A stretch of DNA of 64,000 nucleotides, taken from assembly GCA_963680875.1 (NCBI GenBank), contig OY804577.1, positions 146,834,196 to 146,898,195 on the forward strand, in the 5' to 3' direction. The stretch is from Bathymodiolus brooksi (taxonomy: Eukaryota; Mollusca; Bivalvia; Mytilida; Modiolidae). Shown here piece after piece: positions 21,450-33,263 of this stretch (the stretch's first letter is position 1; each line of letters begins with the position of its first letter). The notes under the pieces are model-generated. The model did no database searches. It saw nothing but the letters and a program-made list of their open reading frames with translations, and was not told the DNA's origin. A program made the position numbers and the translations under genes.

Positions 21450-24093
21450 CAGTGTCTGAAATGAGGCCTTTGGCTGGCCCGAAAATCTTTTTTTGGGCCA
21501 TTAAAAAATTAGAGTCACTGGTCCAAATGGCATAATGGTGGCCCAAACATTTTGTGACATTTTTTTTATGAAAAAAAGACATCAGATATCAATATATAAA
21601 CAGTTTTCAGATTAATTGTTTTTTATCAATAACATTAAAATTCATTCTTTCACTAGTCTCACGGGGGTTGGGGGGCTCTTCAATGTAATTTTGGTAGGTA
21701 CAGGTGTGCAGCTGAAATTGCGAAAACACCCCAATGCATATATTGCTATCAAATGAAACCTAAATTTACTTGTTATAACCTTTTTGACAACCTTGACGCC
21801 ATTGGCTAGGGTGGTCTTAAGAAACGATGCTAGTCCATCGGTTTGGGGACAATAAAAGGCTGGTTTGTGCAAGGGGAGATCAATGCCATGATCACATTAA
21901 AGACATCCGGAAAAGAGTAGACTAATGCCACTACAAGGACCGCTCTTGACCTCCCCAGAGTGAAGAGTGACATCACTTGTTTCAATCCACTATGAAGAAG
22001 TGATTTTAAAGTAAAATAACCTCTCAGTTCGGGGTAATGTCAGTTGGTTATTCATTCCAAACAAGTATCTCGCTTTGTTGAAATAACAAACAGTGCTTTC
22101 ATTTTCTGTTATATAAACAACTGTTAACTTTTCCTGTTATTTCTTAAATTTGTAAACAAAAGTTTTGGTTCCAAAAAAGAAAACCACTCCCAATTGTCAT
22201 TAAAATGTAGCCATGTACATGAACTATGAAAAGCTTAAAAGAAGTGACAGGCCAGATCGTTTCCGTAGTTTGACATTACTGTCAACGATTTTCTCTCCGT
22301 TGTTGGGGAAAAGTTTTTCAATGATTACCTAAGGATTGACACAAAAAGGTTTCCGATTTCTGTAAAATGAAATTCGTACATGTACATTTTGCAGCAGATT
22401 GAATGAATAAATTTCCGAACTGTGGAAGATACCAGATCGCAAACATTATAAGTTGACAGAATTCTCTTTATTGTTCACAACTTTCCACTTCGTCCGTGAT
22501 TTTTAACAATTTTAATAATTAAATCATAAAGAAACAAAAAAAACACATTTCTTTTCTAATATTTAGTGAATACTTGTGTAGTACATGAAAACGTGTAGGA
22601 AACGTGTATTGATTGGCTCGATAAAAATACATAATTGGGGAGAACAATAAATTACATTAGCTGTGTATTCATTGGCTACAAAAATGTATTTGGACCAATC
22701 GCTGTGCTCGTAACAAACCGTTTTCGACTAGAACAGAAGAGTTATCTACCGTTGAAGTTACAGTTTACATGTAGCATCGTGTTATCGGTTTTCGTGCTAT
22801 TATCGATTTTCAGATATAGCGATTAACAGTGGGTTTTTTGGTTTTTTTTTAAGTAGTCTGATATTTTTATTGAAATCTGTACATTTGTTAGTTGAATACA
22901 TAAAGTACCGGTACCTTATCCCGGCCTCGTTAACATTAGTAAAGCACATAACATATAAAGATGTTAGTATTTGTTAGTAATTTACATACAGAATGGCATA
23001 CCATTTCTATTAGAATAACATGACAGAAAATACCAAATAATGTGATTCCACATAAAGATGAGTTTTTCAATCTTAATAAACCAAATTAACAAATATACAG
23101 ATAATCAAAAAATAGGGTTTTAAGTAGTTATAGAAGTAAAAGAAAAAATGGAAAAAGTGTTAACCCTTCATTCATATGACGATTGGAATTTTCAAAGAAT
23201 GGCTAGTTAAATATTTCTTTGTACATAAGATTGTTTTTAAAGCCATTCTTGTATTTTAATATACTCTCGATTATCTGGCAACTTTTGTTGTCAGTAAAAT
23301 GGCGTCATCTGTTTTCGTGTGAAGTAAAAACAAGGCCGATATACGGGATGGAAACGTATATATAATTCGGAAATGGCTGGTTTTAAAATTTCATGGTTCT
23401 GGCCATCTACCAAATCATACTACATCTAAATAAAATAACAGAATGTTTGAAAATTACCTCTTTCAAAATTGTGTTTACTTTTGATGTTTTTTTAAGTGCT
23501 GAAACCACAATGCACTGCAAAGTGACATGTATTTTATATAAGAAACAGGCACATTTCAGTCAGCTCTTTTGTTTACAAGTACGATCAGTGACCCCATGAC
23601 AGTTACATGACAGGAAGAGCTGGTGTCTGAGAGGCAGATGACATAGTTAAATTTTATATAGCCCTTCTGGATTTTTTCCAGCTACTTTATAAATGAAGTA
23701 AAATTTTAGCATTACAAAAAGTATGGTTCAGTAGGTAGGTTCACTGTTCTTGGTACTTACGTCTTTAAAAGCAAACTTTAACATCTTTTACAGATGTCAC
23801 GCTGTAGTCTTGTTTATGTTCCATAAATAGAAACCGGAAGACATGTCAAAAATAATGTGTGCGCTGTGGAAATCAAAATAAAATGGATAAAACGAAAACA
23901 GATGACGCACGAAAACAAATACCGTGACGATATGTCCAGTTTCGGTAAAACAACAATTTTTAACGGTCTTTTAGGCAATCGCCCAAACGTTTTTTGTAGG
24001 GCCAGTGACTACCTAATTTGGAGCAGCTTTTGGTCGCCCGAATAAGATATTAGTCGCATTTGGTGACTGGGCGACCGTCCATTTCAGACACTG
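21450..24093. mobile_element. 2.6-kb TIR element, hAT-like ends, no transposase visible
   Basis: Ends cagtgtctgaaatg and (reverse complement of the right end) cagtgtctgaaatg match over 14 bases; further in, agtcactggtcc and agtcactggccc also pair. The flanks share ttatac directly next to the ends (21,444-21,449 and 24,094-24,099). Superfamily is uncertain because hAT elements usually duplicate 8 bp. Contains the segment shared with 40,806-41,622. Confidence 0.6.
22773..23935 (+). repeat. Dispersed repeat shared with 40,806-41,622; has an extra ~327-bp insert
   Basis: The words tcgtgttatcggttttcgtg, catatgacgattggaatttt, tggttctggccatctaccaa and gaccccatgacagttacatg occur in the same order in both copies. 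In this copy about 327 bp (22,831-23,157, beginning ggttttttgg with a T-run) separate acagtg from gttaaccc; the other copy reads acagtgttaaccc without it. The insert may be a minus-strand retroelement end, judging by the T-run. Confidence 0.8.
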
Positions 24094-24202
24094 TTATACA
24101 TGTATATATTTTTTGCATATTTCATATACCCCGGTACCGGTACTAGACGGAACGAGCATTAGATTTACTGAAACTATCAACCTTTTCCGACAAACATTCA
24201 TG

Positions 24203-24287
24203 CAAATGTTCTGTTAAAGATATCAAATGTTCTGTTAAAGATATCAAATGTGTTGTTAAAGATATCAAATGTTCTGTTAAAGATATC
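24203..24287. repeat. 21-bp minisatellite, four copies
   Basis: Unit aaatgttctgttaaagatatc repeated four times with one or two substitutions (tgtgttg in the third). No coding meaning is inferred. Confidence 0.9.
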
Positions 24288-24596
24288 AGTGGTGGTGTTC
24301 AAAAGATTTGTTTTTTGTTTGTATTTGGCATGTATATAGATATATATATAATATATAAAATCACGGTTGAAATCAAAGTAAATATTGCAAACAACAGCGA
24401 CTTTTTTTAAATTGTTGATAAATTCTGAAAATATCCATAACAATATTCTGAACAAATCAAAATAATGTTTTTCAGAAGCCAGTTGATAAAATAAAACAAT
24501 GTAACAAAATAAATAATCATTTATTCGTTTTCTAGTGTTCCTTTGAAAAAGTTTGAATTGACTTCACTCTTATAATGATTTTTTAATTTCATTTAA

Positions 24597-24975
24597 AATA
24601 AAGATTAAAAAATGTATTTTATGATGATGATGGCTGATTAAAATTGTTTGTCATGTAGTAAATCTGTCAGTTGTAATATGTAGGATGTAACCAATTACTG
24701 ATTATACAGGAAGAGCACCTACTGTGAAGCCATCTATTTTGAGATGCCATTCAATGAAAATAATAACCTGACCATATTGTTACATAATAAGATAAGAATT
24801 AGATAAGAAATTAAATTTTATAAGTCATGTATATGTTTTTTATTGAAAATTAATTAACACATTAAGTCACATTTCATTTATTTAGCATAACTTGGACAGT
24901 TATCAATTAAAAAGACAAAAAAGTTTTAAAAAAATCTGTCCAATAAGTATTTACCTAAATAACGATATTGTGATT
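24597..24975 (+). repeat. Dispersed repeat, copy 2 (uninterrupted)
   Basis: Uninterrupted counterpart of 3,975-5,875. The join cagttatcaattaaaaagac at 24,897 is the empty site that defines the insertion of the hairpin-ended element in copy 1. It is non-coding. Confidence 0.85.
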
Positions 24976-27310
24976 GGTATTTCTTAATAAATTGTATTAA
25001 AAATCATTTTAATTTATGAATTAATCAACTTTCTGTTATTATTTCATCCCATTTTCCTTAATTTAACTTCTGCATATCCATATTTATACAATCTTATGCT
25101 GCTAACAGCAAGTTACATGTGTCAACCCTATACATTTTTGTACAAAGCCATAAATGATCATAAATACGTAGATGGTCTACAATATACAGATATGACATGG
25201 CATCTATTAATTTGGAGGAGTGGGTGTTTCATTGAATTAGTACCAGATTGCCGAGTCCATTTTGCCGAATCCCATATTGCCGACTTTTGTTAAAAATGAC
25301 AAAGTTTCGTAATATTATTTTTTATTTAAAAAAAAATATTGATGATGTGTACATATTTTATTGAAAGCAGTAATTTTTCGCGCAATTTTAATTAGAAAAA
25401 CCATAATCAAATGCACTGATGAATAGGAGATGCCGATCCTCATTACTCAAATAATTGAAGAACAATAGAAATAAACTACAAATAAGTAAATGTTTATTTA
25501 GAGTTTTACTAAGTCTCGCTCAAATGCAAATGTGGGACCTATTTACAAAACAAAAAATGTGTATTCTCTCATGTTTATGCTAGTTATTATTCACAGAGCA
25601 TATGTTTTGAAATTATTTCTTGGCATCCTTCATCTTGACAGAAATCATGGTTGTCTGCAGGACTAATCCTTCATAAATTAGAAGCATTATTCTACTTGCA
25701 ATAACACTATTTTTCATATGTCGGCAATTTGGGAATCGGCTAATTGGACTCGGCAAACTGGAAATCGGCAATTTGGGATGCTACCTCTCCATTACCTTAG
25801 GCAATAAATGACAACTGTTATTTTTTTTATTTTGCATGTTGAATTAAAATTAATAAGCGTCTTTTAATGGTAGTATATTGCAAAGTAAAAGACATGGTTT
25901 AAAATATTCAAAATATTTTTTTTCCGTTATTTTCTTTCTACCTAAATGTACGTACTAGTTCAATAAGTTAAGGCATTAAGTAGTACTAGCGACCATTAAT
26001 CCCACATATTATTTGCACCACTTCCTGATTCATTTTATTATTATTATTATTATTATTTGTTTGGCGACGAATTTCATTTCGACTTGTTAGCAAATACCAA
26101 CAGTGCAAATTTATACGTTGAATATGTAGTTTTGAAAAGTGAACGGCTTCCAACATGTTCATGATCTGTAATATTTGCAGAATAAATCTTACCACTTTTA
26201 TATTTATTACATTCTTTTATGATCTTTTATAATATTTCGGCAGATACATGCGAGTGAGTGATTAATAGAAAAAGAAATGGTAGAATTTTGGGATTGTTTG
26301 AATCGAGGACGATCCTATCCCTTCTCTTTCATTTAACTGTATACAAAATACAAAGTATATTATTATGAAACCATATGGGGCATCTTGGAATTCACATTTC
26401 ACATGTCAAGTCCTTTCACATGATTTATTGTGCTTTCGGCCAATGGCCGCTCTGCTTACATTTGGGGAACACAGCTTCGTTAAGACTATGATGTTCACAG
26501 TTACAGCTCCCATAATCTATTTTTTTTTTTTTTTTTTTTTTTATAAAAACGATTTCAACATTAAACATAAACGAAACAATATTGATAATTTTCCAATCCT
26601 TTAAATATTGTTTGACAAGCAGTGTATTATGACTGAGAAAACGTTTTAAGTTCATCATAAATTCCAACAACAGGTGTTGTCTTCTCTCCTGGGAATACCA
26701 TTCTGGCTTGTAAATAGCGATGTTGATTTCGGTCTTTGATCTATGGATATTGATTGACAGGTGCAATCTTTGTGTACTGACAGTTCATTGCGGAGGCACC
26801 AGCAGGTACAATACGTGTAAAAATCATTTAAATACAGGAAGTCCCTGTGCTATCACTTTTAAAAGAAAACCCACTACTATGTCATGAAACAGATGTTGCT
26901 TTAAAAAAAATCACGTAAGTTATGTATTACAAATAAATACAAATATAAAATTCACGATAAAATATACCCCATTCAGCACTCAGCACGTTCTGATAACTAG
27001 GTGGGAAAGGGTACAACTAGATGCATTGAGGAAACAAACGGAGACGAATATAACTACACGTAATTGTTGTCCATCATGGACATCGCAGCTGTCCATCATG
27101 AACATCGTGGCTTCTACGATGACACTACAAACCAACTGCCGCGATCAGACTTTTATATCCATCGGGACTTTCCACGAATTACAATCGGTGTCCATGATGG
27201 AAGCGCGGAAATGGCGTAATCCATCCTGTCTGGACTGTACATTTTTATTTAAATGTTAATGTTACATATGTCCTTATTTAACAAGATATGATTATAATCT
27301 AACGATTATG
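24976..27310. other. Intron sequence, no gene seen; microsatellites
   Basis: Contains an inverted pair of ttgccgantccnnnttgccga-type words (25,248-25,288 and 25,719-25,780), a trinucleotide ATT run at 26,031-26,057 and a T-run of about 23 at 26,520. Around 27,060-27,120 short repeats of gtccatcatg occur. No frame here looks like a protein family that I know. Confidence 0.45.
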
Positions 27311-27838
27311 AAGTCTCCCAAACCGACCACTGACACTATCTACCTACATATCAAATTTTGATGATATCGGACAATGTTGAATTTTTACCCCCCATTTTTA
27401 TGCCGTGTTTTGGCAGCCATTTTGAAAATGGCAGACATCTTGAAAATTTTGAAAATGCAGAATTGCTCCTCTAATGGTGACCTATCACTATGTCAAAATT
27501 TATGTCTCTATCATTATCCAGTTAGAAGTTATCAACATTAATGTACGAAATTTCAAGTTTCCCATAGGATTCTATAGTAACCCCCACCCGCTTTGAACCC
27601 CCCAAAATATGGCTTTGACCCCCTTTACCACAAATCTGAAAACTTTAGGATCAACTAGAAACATATATCTATAACTCCACCAAGTTTCATGAAATTCTGT
27701 CCTGTAGTTCCTGAGATCTGCCGTGGACAAGTTCATGGTGCATGGAAAGAAAGGAGAATAACAAGAACAAGAACAATAATAATAATAATAAGAAACGGAG
27801 CAAAAACAATAAGTCTCCAAACGTTGTTTGGGAGACTT
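27311..27838. mobile_element. Hairpin-ended dispersed element with AAT run, 528 bp
   Basis: Left end aagtctcccaaac pairs with right end gtttgggagactt; the right end itself forms a hairpin (aagtctccaaacgttgtttg, ggagactt). A purine-rich (aat)n stretch at 27,775-27,792 precedes the hairpin. The architecture is like that of 4,332-5,815: inverted end, non-coding body with ttttgaaaatggcagacatc-type words, purine microsatellite, closing hairpin. Confidence 0.65.
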
Positions 27839-28715
27839 AATTACACTGTGTGCCTACTAATACAATCATTTACAACTTTTTTAACATAATGTTGTAACAG
27901 TGCAAAATCTTTCTCTATACTTTGGAATTAATGATCTAATTTGTGACGCTACATTGCAATTTTAAATAGTTGCTCTATGTCTCTCAAGTATTTTTGCAAC
28001 CTGTCACGTAAGAAAATGACAAGATTTTGTTTATTGAAATACCTTTGATTCACTATGCACTTTGATGGTGACTTTCTTTAAAGTAAGTAGATTTGGGTTC
28101 AGAGAAATTTTTATTTGTTCAATAAAAAACAAAAATGGTGCCATATCGGAAGGGGATGCAATCATGCATGGTGCTATGGGAAATGTTGACTGAAGCTACT
28201 TTTAGTCAAATGAAATCTCCCTGTGAGCTCTCTAAAAGAGAAGTCACTTCTCCCCCCTAATTTGAAAGTAGTGAGAGTCCTGATAGAGATCGTAGTCAAG
28301 AATCGAATATAAATGACATTTTTCACATACTTGAAGTATCTCATTTGTTGAAGTTTTTGTGTTCCAAACACTACTAATAAAAACTTCAGTTACCAATGAG
28401 AGCTCCCCAGGTGAAATGGTGACATATAATAATTATAAAGCTTCAGCTACCAATCCATCCTATGTTCAATAGTGATCTATTGATTTTACAAGTCAACACA
28501 ATTTAGGATGAACCTTCATATAAAGCCTCAGCTTCCTATCCAGTTTGTTATATGAACAATCCAGTCATTCCAAAGGTACCTTGGACTTCACTGGACAGTA
28601 AGTCCAGTAAAGGTAGAACTTTTACCGGACCAAATCACTTTTTACTGAACCAAAAAAAATTAATACAATTTAAGTCCAATATTTTATTCTCTTGTATATT
28701 CATATACGTAAGCAC

Positions 28716-28913
28716 AGTTTTGCATGTCATGATGTCGTTGCTCTCATCGTAGTCCAGCCATTCACGATTGGTCAACCACTTCACGTTAAATTTACGTGCC
28801 TTTCTATTTTCCTCATACTTCTTCGTTTTCTCCCGCTTGTCGTCACTTTCCGTGGTTTTCCTTTTCAGACTCTTTCCAGGAATAGCACCGGCTACATATC
28901 GGCGCCCCAACAT
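28716..28913 (-). CDS. TTF-type zinc-finger-like N-terminal exon (ZNF862/C17orf113-like), partial
   Basis: Starts MLGRRYVAGAIPGKSLKRKT and continues into a basic stretch, then RKFNVKWLTNREWLDYD and ESNDIMTCKT. The pattern RKFxxxWLxxxxWLxYDxxxxxMxC is that of the first part of TTF-type zinc-finger / hAT-derived proteins. The codons look used (CpG-rich, no low complexity), and the frame runs 26 residues past MTCKT into unrelated sequence, so an intron probably begins there. It lies inside the STT3A intron on the same strand with no continuation found, so it may be a captured or decayed fragment. Confidence 0.45.
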
Positions 28914-29408
28914 TTTGATTTCAACAAAAGATCAGTCACAAATTATTGCTTGAAATTTAGCCATGTGCTATTCGTTATTTAAAGCGTAGTAAAGATAAGA
29001 ATTTAAAATGCTCTTTCGACAATTACTGAAGTCCCCATATCAATATTTTAAAAATAGAAATGGGATTTTCCGCGAACTCAAGCTGAACTTACGAAGAGAG
29101 CAATGATCAAATATTTTGATTTGACAATTGTTTGAAAATTTGCCAAAAATAAAATACTTCCTGGCATATGTTTACCGGTCAATTGGTCCAACGATTAAGA
29201 TTATTTTATCGGTCAAAGACAATTTTTGTCGGACTTTTGCCACTGTCAGACGAACCTTCGGAATGACTGACAATCATCTTTTATAAGATGGTCAGGGATG
29301 TCTTTAGAAGCCGTCAACTGACAATATTCGCAGTCTATTTTGATTGTGGTTAACAGTTACTCTACTGTTAAAAAAATTAACCACAGTGTGATGTTTCAGG
29401 GTACTTAC

Positions 29409-29521
29409 ACAGTATGGCTGCTATAGTAAGAACCACCATCTTTAACATGGTGTCTTGTTTTTCTGACGACATCCTGCATAACCAACTTAGACCCCATGGT
29501 ATCTGTGATGTCTTCATTTTC
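29409..29521 (-). CDS. STT3A: STT3A N-terminal coding exon
   Basis: STT3A is the catalytic subunit of the translocon-associated oligosaccharyltransferase; it transfers the dolichol-linked glycan to Asn in N-X-S/T sequons in the ER lumen. This exon has an acceptor (ttttaatttcag) just before 29,521, the ATG at 29,517 and a consensus donor gtaagt from 29,408. It encodes 36 residues plus one base (phase 1). The end of the reading, SSEKQDTMLKMVVLTIAAIL, matches the animal STT3A segment that enters the first membrane helix, where metazoan homologues read EKQ(D/E)xLLK followed by a hydrophobic run and LSFSTR. The second ATG (CRM-SSEKQ) is an alternative start giving a length nearer to vertebrate STT3A. 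A second open frame (ENEDITDTMGSK...) exists but does not join the next exon as STT3A. Confidence 0.93.
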
Positions 29522-29605
29522 CTGAAATTAAAATCGATAAGCTACTGACATATTTTCTGATAAGAAATTTACCCTGTTACAATGTAACTGAAATCTTAAA
29601 GTGCC

Positions 29606-31690
29606 TTGGTAACATACTGACAGCGATGGCATTGCACAACACAGTCAGATACTGGTAAACAATGATGTCATTATACAACACAGTCAGATACTGGTAAACA
29701 GTGATGTCATTATACAACACAGTCAGATACTGGTAAACAGTGATGTCATTATACAACACAGTCAGATACTGGTAAACAGTGATGTCATTATACAACACAG
29801 TCAGATACTGGTAAATAGTGATGTCATTATACAACACAGTCAGATACTGGTAAACAATGATGTCATTATACAACACAGTCAGATACTGGTAAACAGTGAT
29901 GTCATTATACAACACAGTCAGATACTGGTAAACAGTGATGTCATTATACAACACAGTCAGATACTGGTAAACAGTGATGTCATTATACAACACAGTCAGA
30001 TACTGGTAAACAGTGATGTCATTATACAACACAGTCAGATACTGGTAAACAGTGATGTCATTATACAACACAGTCAGATACTGGTAAACAGTGATGTCAT
30101 TATACAACACAGTCAGATACTGGTAAACAATGATGTCATTATACAACACAGTCAGATACTGGTAAACAGTGATGTCATTATACAACACAGTCAGATACTG
30201 GTAAACAGTGATGTCATTATACAACACAGTCAGATACTGGTAAACAGTGATGTCATTATACAACACAGTCAGATACTGGTAAACAGTGATGTCATTATAC
30301 AACACAGTCAGATACTGGTAAACAGTGATGTCATTATACAACACAGTCAGATACTGGTAAACAGTGATGTCATTATACAACACAGTCAGATACTGGTAAA
30401 CAATGATGTCATTATACAACACAGTCAGATACTGGTAAACAGTGATGTCATTATACAACACAGTCAGATACTGGTAAACAGTGATGTCATTATACAACAC
30501 AGTCAGATACTGGTAAACAGTGATGTCATTATACAACACAGTCAGATACTGGTAAACAGTGATGTCATTATACAACACAGTCAGATACTGGTAAACAGTG
30601 ATGTCATTATACAACACAGTCAGATACTGGTAAACAGTGATGTCATTATACAACACAGTCAGATACTGGTAAACAGTGATGTCATTATACAACACAGTCA
30701 GATACTGGTAAACAATGATGTCATTATACAACACAGTCAGATACTGGTAAACAGTGATGTCATTATACAACACAGTCAGATACTGGTAAACAGTGATGTC
30801 ATTATACAACACAGTCAGATACTGGTAAACAGTGATGTCATTATACAACACAGTCAGATACTGGTAAACAGTGATGTCATTATACAACACAGTCAGATAC
30901 TGGTAAACAGTGATGTCATTATACAACACAGTCAGATACTGGTAAACAGTGATGTCATTATACAACACAGTCAGATACTGGTAAACAATGATGTCATTAT
31001 ACAACACAGTCAGATACTGGTAAACAGTGATGTCATTATACAACACAGTCAGATACTGGTAAACAGTGATGTCATTATACAACACAGTCAGATACTGGTA
31101 AACAGTGATGTCATTATACAACACAGTCAGATACTGGTAAACAGTGATGTCATTATACAACACAGTCAGATACTGGTAAACAGTGATGTCATTATACAAC
31201 ACAGTCAGATACTGGTAAACAGTGATGTCATTATACAACACAGTCAGATACTGGTAAACAATGATGTCATTATACAACACAGTCAGATACTGGTAAACAG
31301 TGATGTCATTATACAACACAGTCAGATACTGGTAAACAGTGATGTCATTATACAACACAGTCAGATACTGGTAAACAGTGATGTCATTATACAACACAGT
31401 CAGATACTGGTAAACAGTGATGTCATTATACAACACAGTCAGATACTGGTAAACAGTGATGTCATTATACAACACAGTCAGATACTGGTAAACAATGATG
31501 TCATTATACAACACAGTCAGATACTGGTAAACAGTGATGTCATTATACAACACAGTCAGATACTGGTAAACAGTGATGTCATTATACAACACAGTCAGAT
31601 ACTGGTAAACAGTGATGTCATTATACAACACAGTCAGATACTGGTAAACAGTGATGTCATTATACAACACAGTCAGATACTGGTAAACAA
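29606..31690 (-). repeat. 39-bp satellite, ~53 copies, with 273-bp higher-order period
   Basis: Plus-strand unit acacagtcagatactggtaa followed by acagtgatgtcattatac-a-. The variant aacaatgatg recurs at spacings of 5, 7, 7, 8, 7, 7, 6 and 5 units, i.e. mostly 273 bp. The 39-bp length keeps one frame open for 697 residues (YNDITVYQYLTVL repeated), but there is no other protein feature. The array lies upstream of the STT3A start exon, in its 5' intron or promoter-side DNA. Confidence 0.92.
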
Positions 31691-32075
31691 TGTGGAATGC
31701 TGTAGTCGCCAGGTTTTGAAAATACTAATCACTTATATGCTATAGCCTAACCAAGTCATTTTTTAGGTCACCTGGTGGCTCTTTGAATATAAGCATACTA
31801 AACTGAGAGATGCTAAATACAACTACTATACGGCCCCTAAATTAATGTGGAAATAGATCATGTGTTGATAACTATTGAGACAGAGCTCCAGATAATTTTC
31901 AAGTCCAAAGGGTAATTACCCCCTACTTTTGAAAATGATGGGTATTTGCATATTTCCTTTGCACTGTTGTACGCTATACTTCAGAAAAGATTGCTTACAT
32001 GTACACTTTTAAAATTATGTTTGACACAAGTGTTATACAATAAACGAAGGATGCAAGTGAAATGTATATCTCTGT

Positions 32076-32321
32076 TTAATTTGACACGATTGAGTCATGT
32101 TTATTAATAAAATGTTGTAAATATTTTGTTTTTTGCTCGTCGACTTCGGCAGTTTTCACAGCCGTGTTGACAATGTCATCAATGATTCCTTTAACTATAC
32201 TGTCACTAGACACAGATGAAACTGTCAGGAACTTAAGTATATAATTTTCCATAGCACTCTTGCACTTAGTAGCACGCTTATTCATGTTCTTGCTCATTTT
32301 CAACGAACAACGTGTTCCCAA
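32076..32321 (-). CDS. Small unidentified protein, 81 residues
   Basis: Reads MGTRCSLKMSKNMNKRATKC, then KSAMENYILKFLTVSSVSSD and SIVKGIIDDIVNTAVKTAEV, ending KHDSIVSN. Composition is balanced and unlike the AT-driven frames around it; the middle could form amphipathic helices. A CCAAT-type motif lies 65-70 bases upstream. It could be a small gene, or a first exon or upstream ORF of a transcript leading into STT3A. I do not recognise a family. Confidence 0.4.
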   Translation of the reverse strand: MGTRCSLKMSKNMNKRATKCKSAMENYILKFLTVSSVSSDSIVKGIIDDIVNTAVKTAEVDEQKTKYLQHFINKHDSIVSN

Positions 32322-32385
32322 AATTACTTTCGTTTTAGTTCTTACTTATTTCGTAAAACCGCATTTATTTGTAATATTGACCGTG

Positions 32386-32413
32386 ATTGGATGATTTATC
32401 GTAAACATCCAAT
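32386..32413. promoter_or_regulatory. Divergent CCAAT pair
   Basis: attgg at 32,386-32,390 and ccaat at 32,409-32,413 form an inverted pair 18 bases apart. On the minus strand the first is a CCAAT box about 65 bases before the ATG at 32,321. No clear TATA box is seen. This is a candidate promoter only. Confidence 0.3.
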
Positions 32414-33263
32414 CAGATCTCTTTTGACATTGATGCTTAGAAAGGCAAGCTTTCGGTACCCCTCGAATGTATAAGCTCTCTCCTTCGAAAAGGATAGAGG
32501 GAAGTAATTACGGGGAATTTCTCAAAGACAAAAATGTATTGTTATGTACACGACTATACAAGTATGTTCCGAATTTGGAAAGTTTGCTTACACAGCAATA
32601 TGTATGCGTAATGAGTACATTCTGATCTGATAATACATGTGTTTTTACTCGTTTTCATAGCGTAAAAAACACAAATACGCAGCTCAGCTGGAGCTCTGTT
32701 GAGAAATATATCGCTATCAACAGATTTTTTGGATGATCTAGAGTTCCATAAAGGAAGTGTTAATGATGAAGTCTATTTTCATTGTTCAGGTACAATGCTG
32801 TCGGTCTTTTAGATGCACATAAGGATTCTTTCATTGATGGTGGCATTATGTGTAAACATATATGTTTCATATTTTGCATGGTGAAAGTGTATTACCAGTG
32901 TTAATTCTATTCAAATCGATCTGCATTCAGGTGCATTTTGGATCATTGAATAGACCTACCTCCCATTTTTAATAACAGAAATTGTGTCTGCCTTTTAGAA
33001 GCACAGATGATAAAGGTCAACAAGGCCATGGAAAATTGATTGTTGGTTTCCCCTAACATGGGAAAATTTTCATAACCCGGCAGGCAGGCTTTTTATTTTA
33101 TTTTTTTTATATTTGTATTTCTTTAGTAGAATAATACATGTATGCTCCTAATAATCATACTTGTTCTGCTATTCCTCTTTGGAGGGGAAATAACTCAGTT
33201 TTATTCTTGTATCCATGGAAAAAAGGAGAAAAAAAAAAAAAATTCTAATTCGTGTTGAAACCC

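Larger units (their letters stand above)
1010..29521 (-). other. STT3A: STT3A gene, 5' coding portion (three exons visible, 3' part outside window)
   Basis: Span of the recognised part of the gene. Coding exons at 29,409-29,521, 20,214-20,396 and 1,010-1,155 join with matching phases (1 then 1) and give 146 continuous residues, the N-terminus of a protein usually about 700 residues long. Introns are about 9.0 kb and about 19.1 kb (18.6 kb if the farthest acceptor is used). The first coding exon has an acceptor in front of it, so at least one 5' untranslated exon lies further right; I could not place it with certainty. The catalytic core and the C-terminal WWDYG domain would lie left of base 1. 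No frameshift or stop breaks the visible coding sequence, and splice signals are canonical, so I take the gene as functional. Confidence 0.93.

Noticed and set aside
26425..26766. 113-residue minus-strand frame with a K-run
   Set aside because: The frame runs through a 23-bp homopolymer and has no family-like feature.
29577..31670. 697-residue minus-strand frame of YNDITVYQYLTVL repeats
   Set aside because: It exists only because the 39-bp unit is a multiple of three without a stop; there is no signal peptide, domain or non-repeat coding flank.
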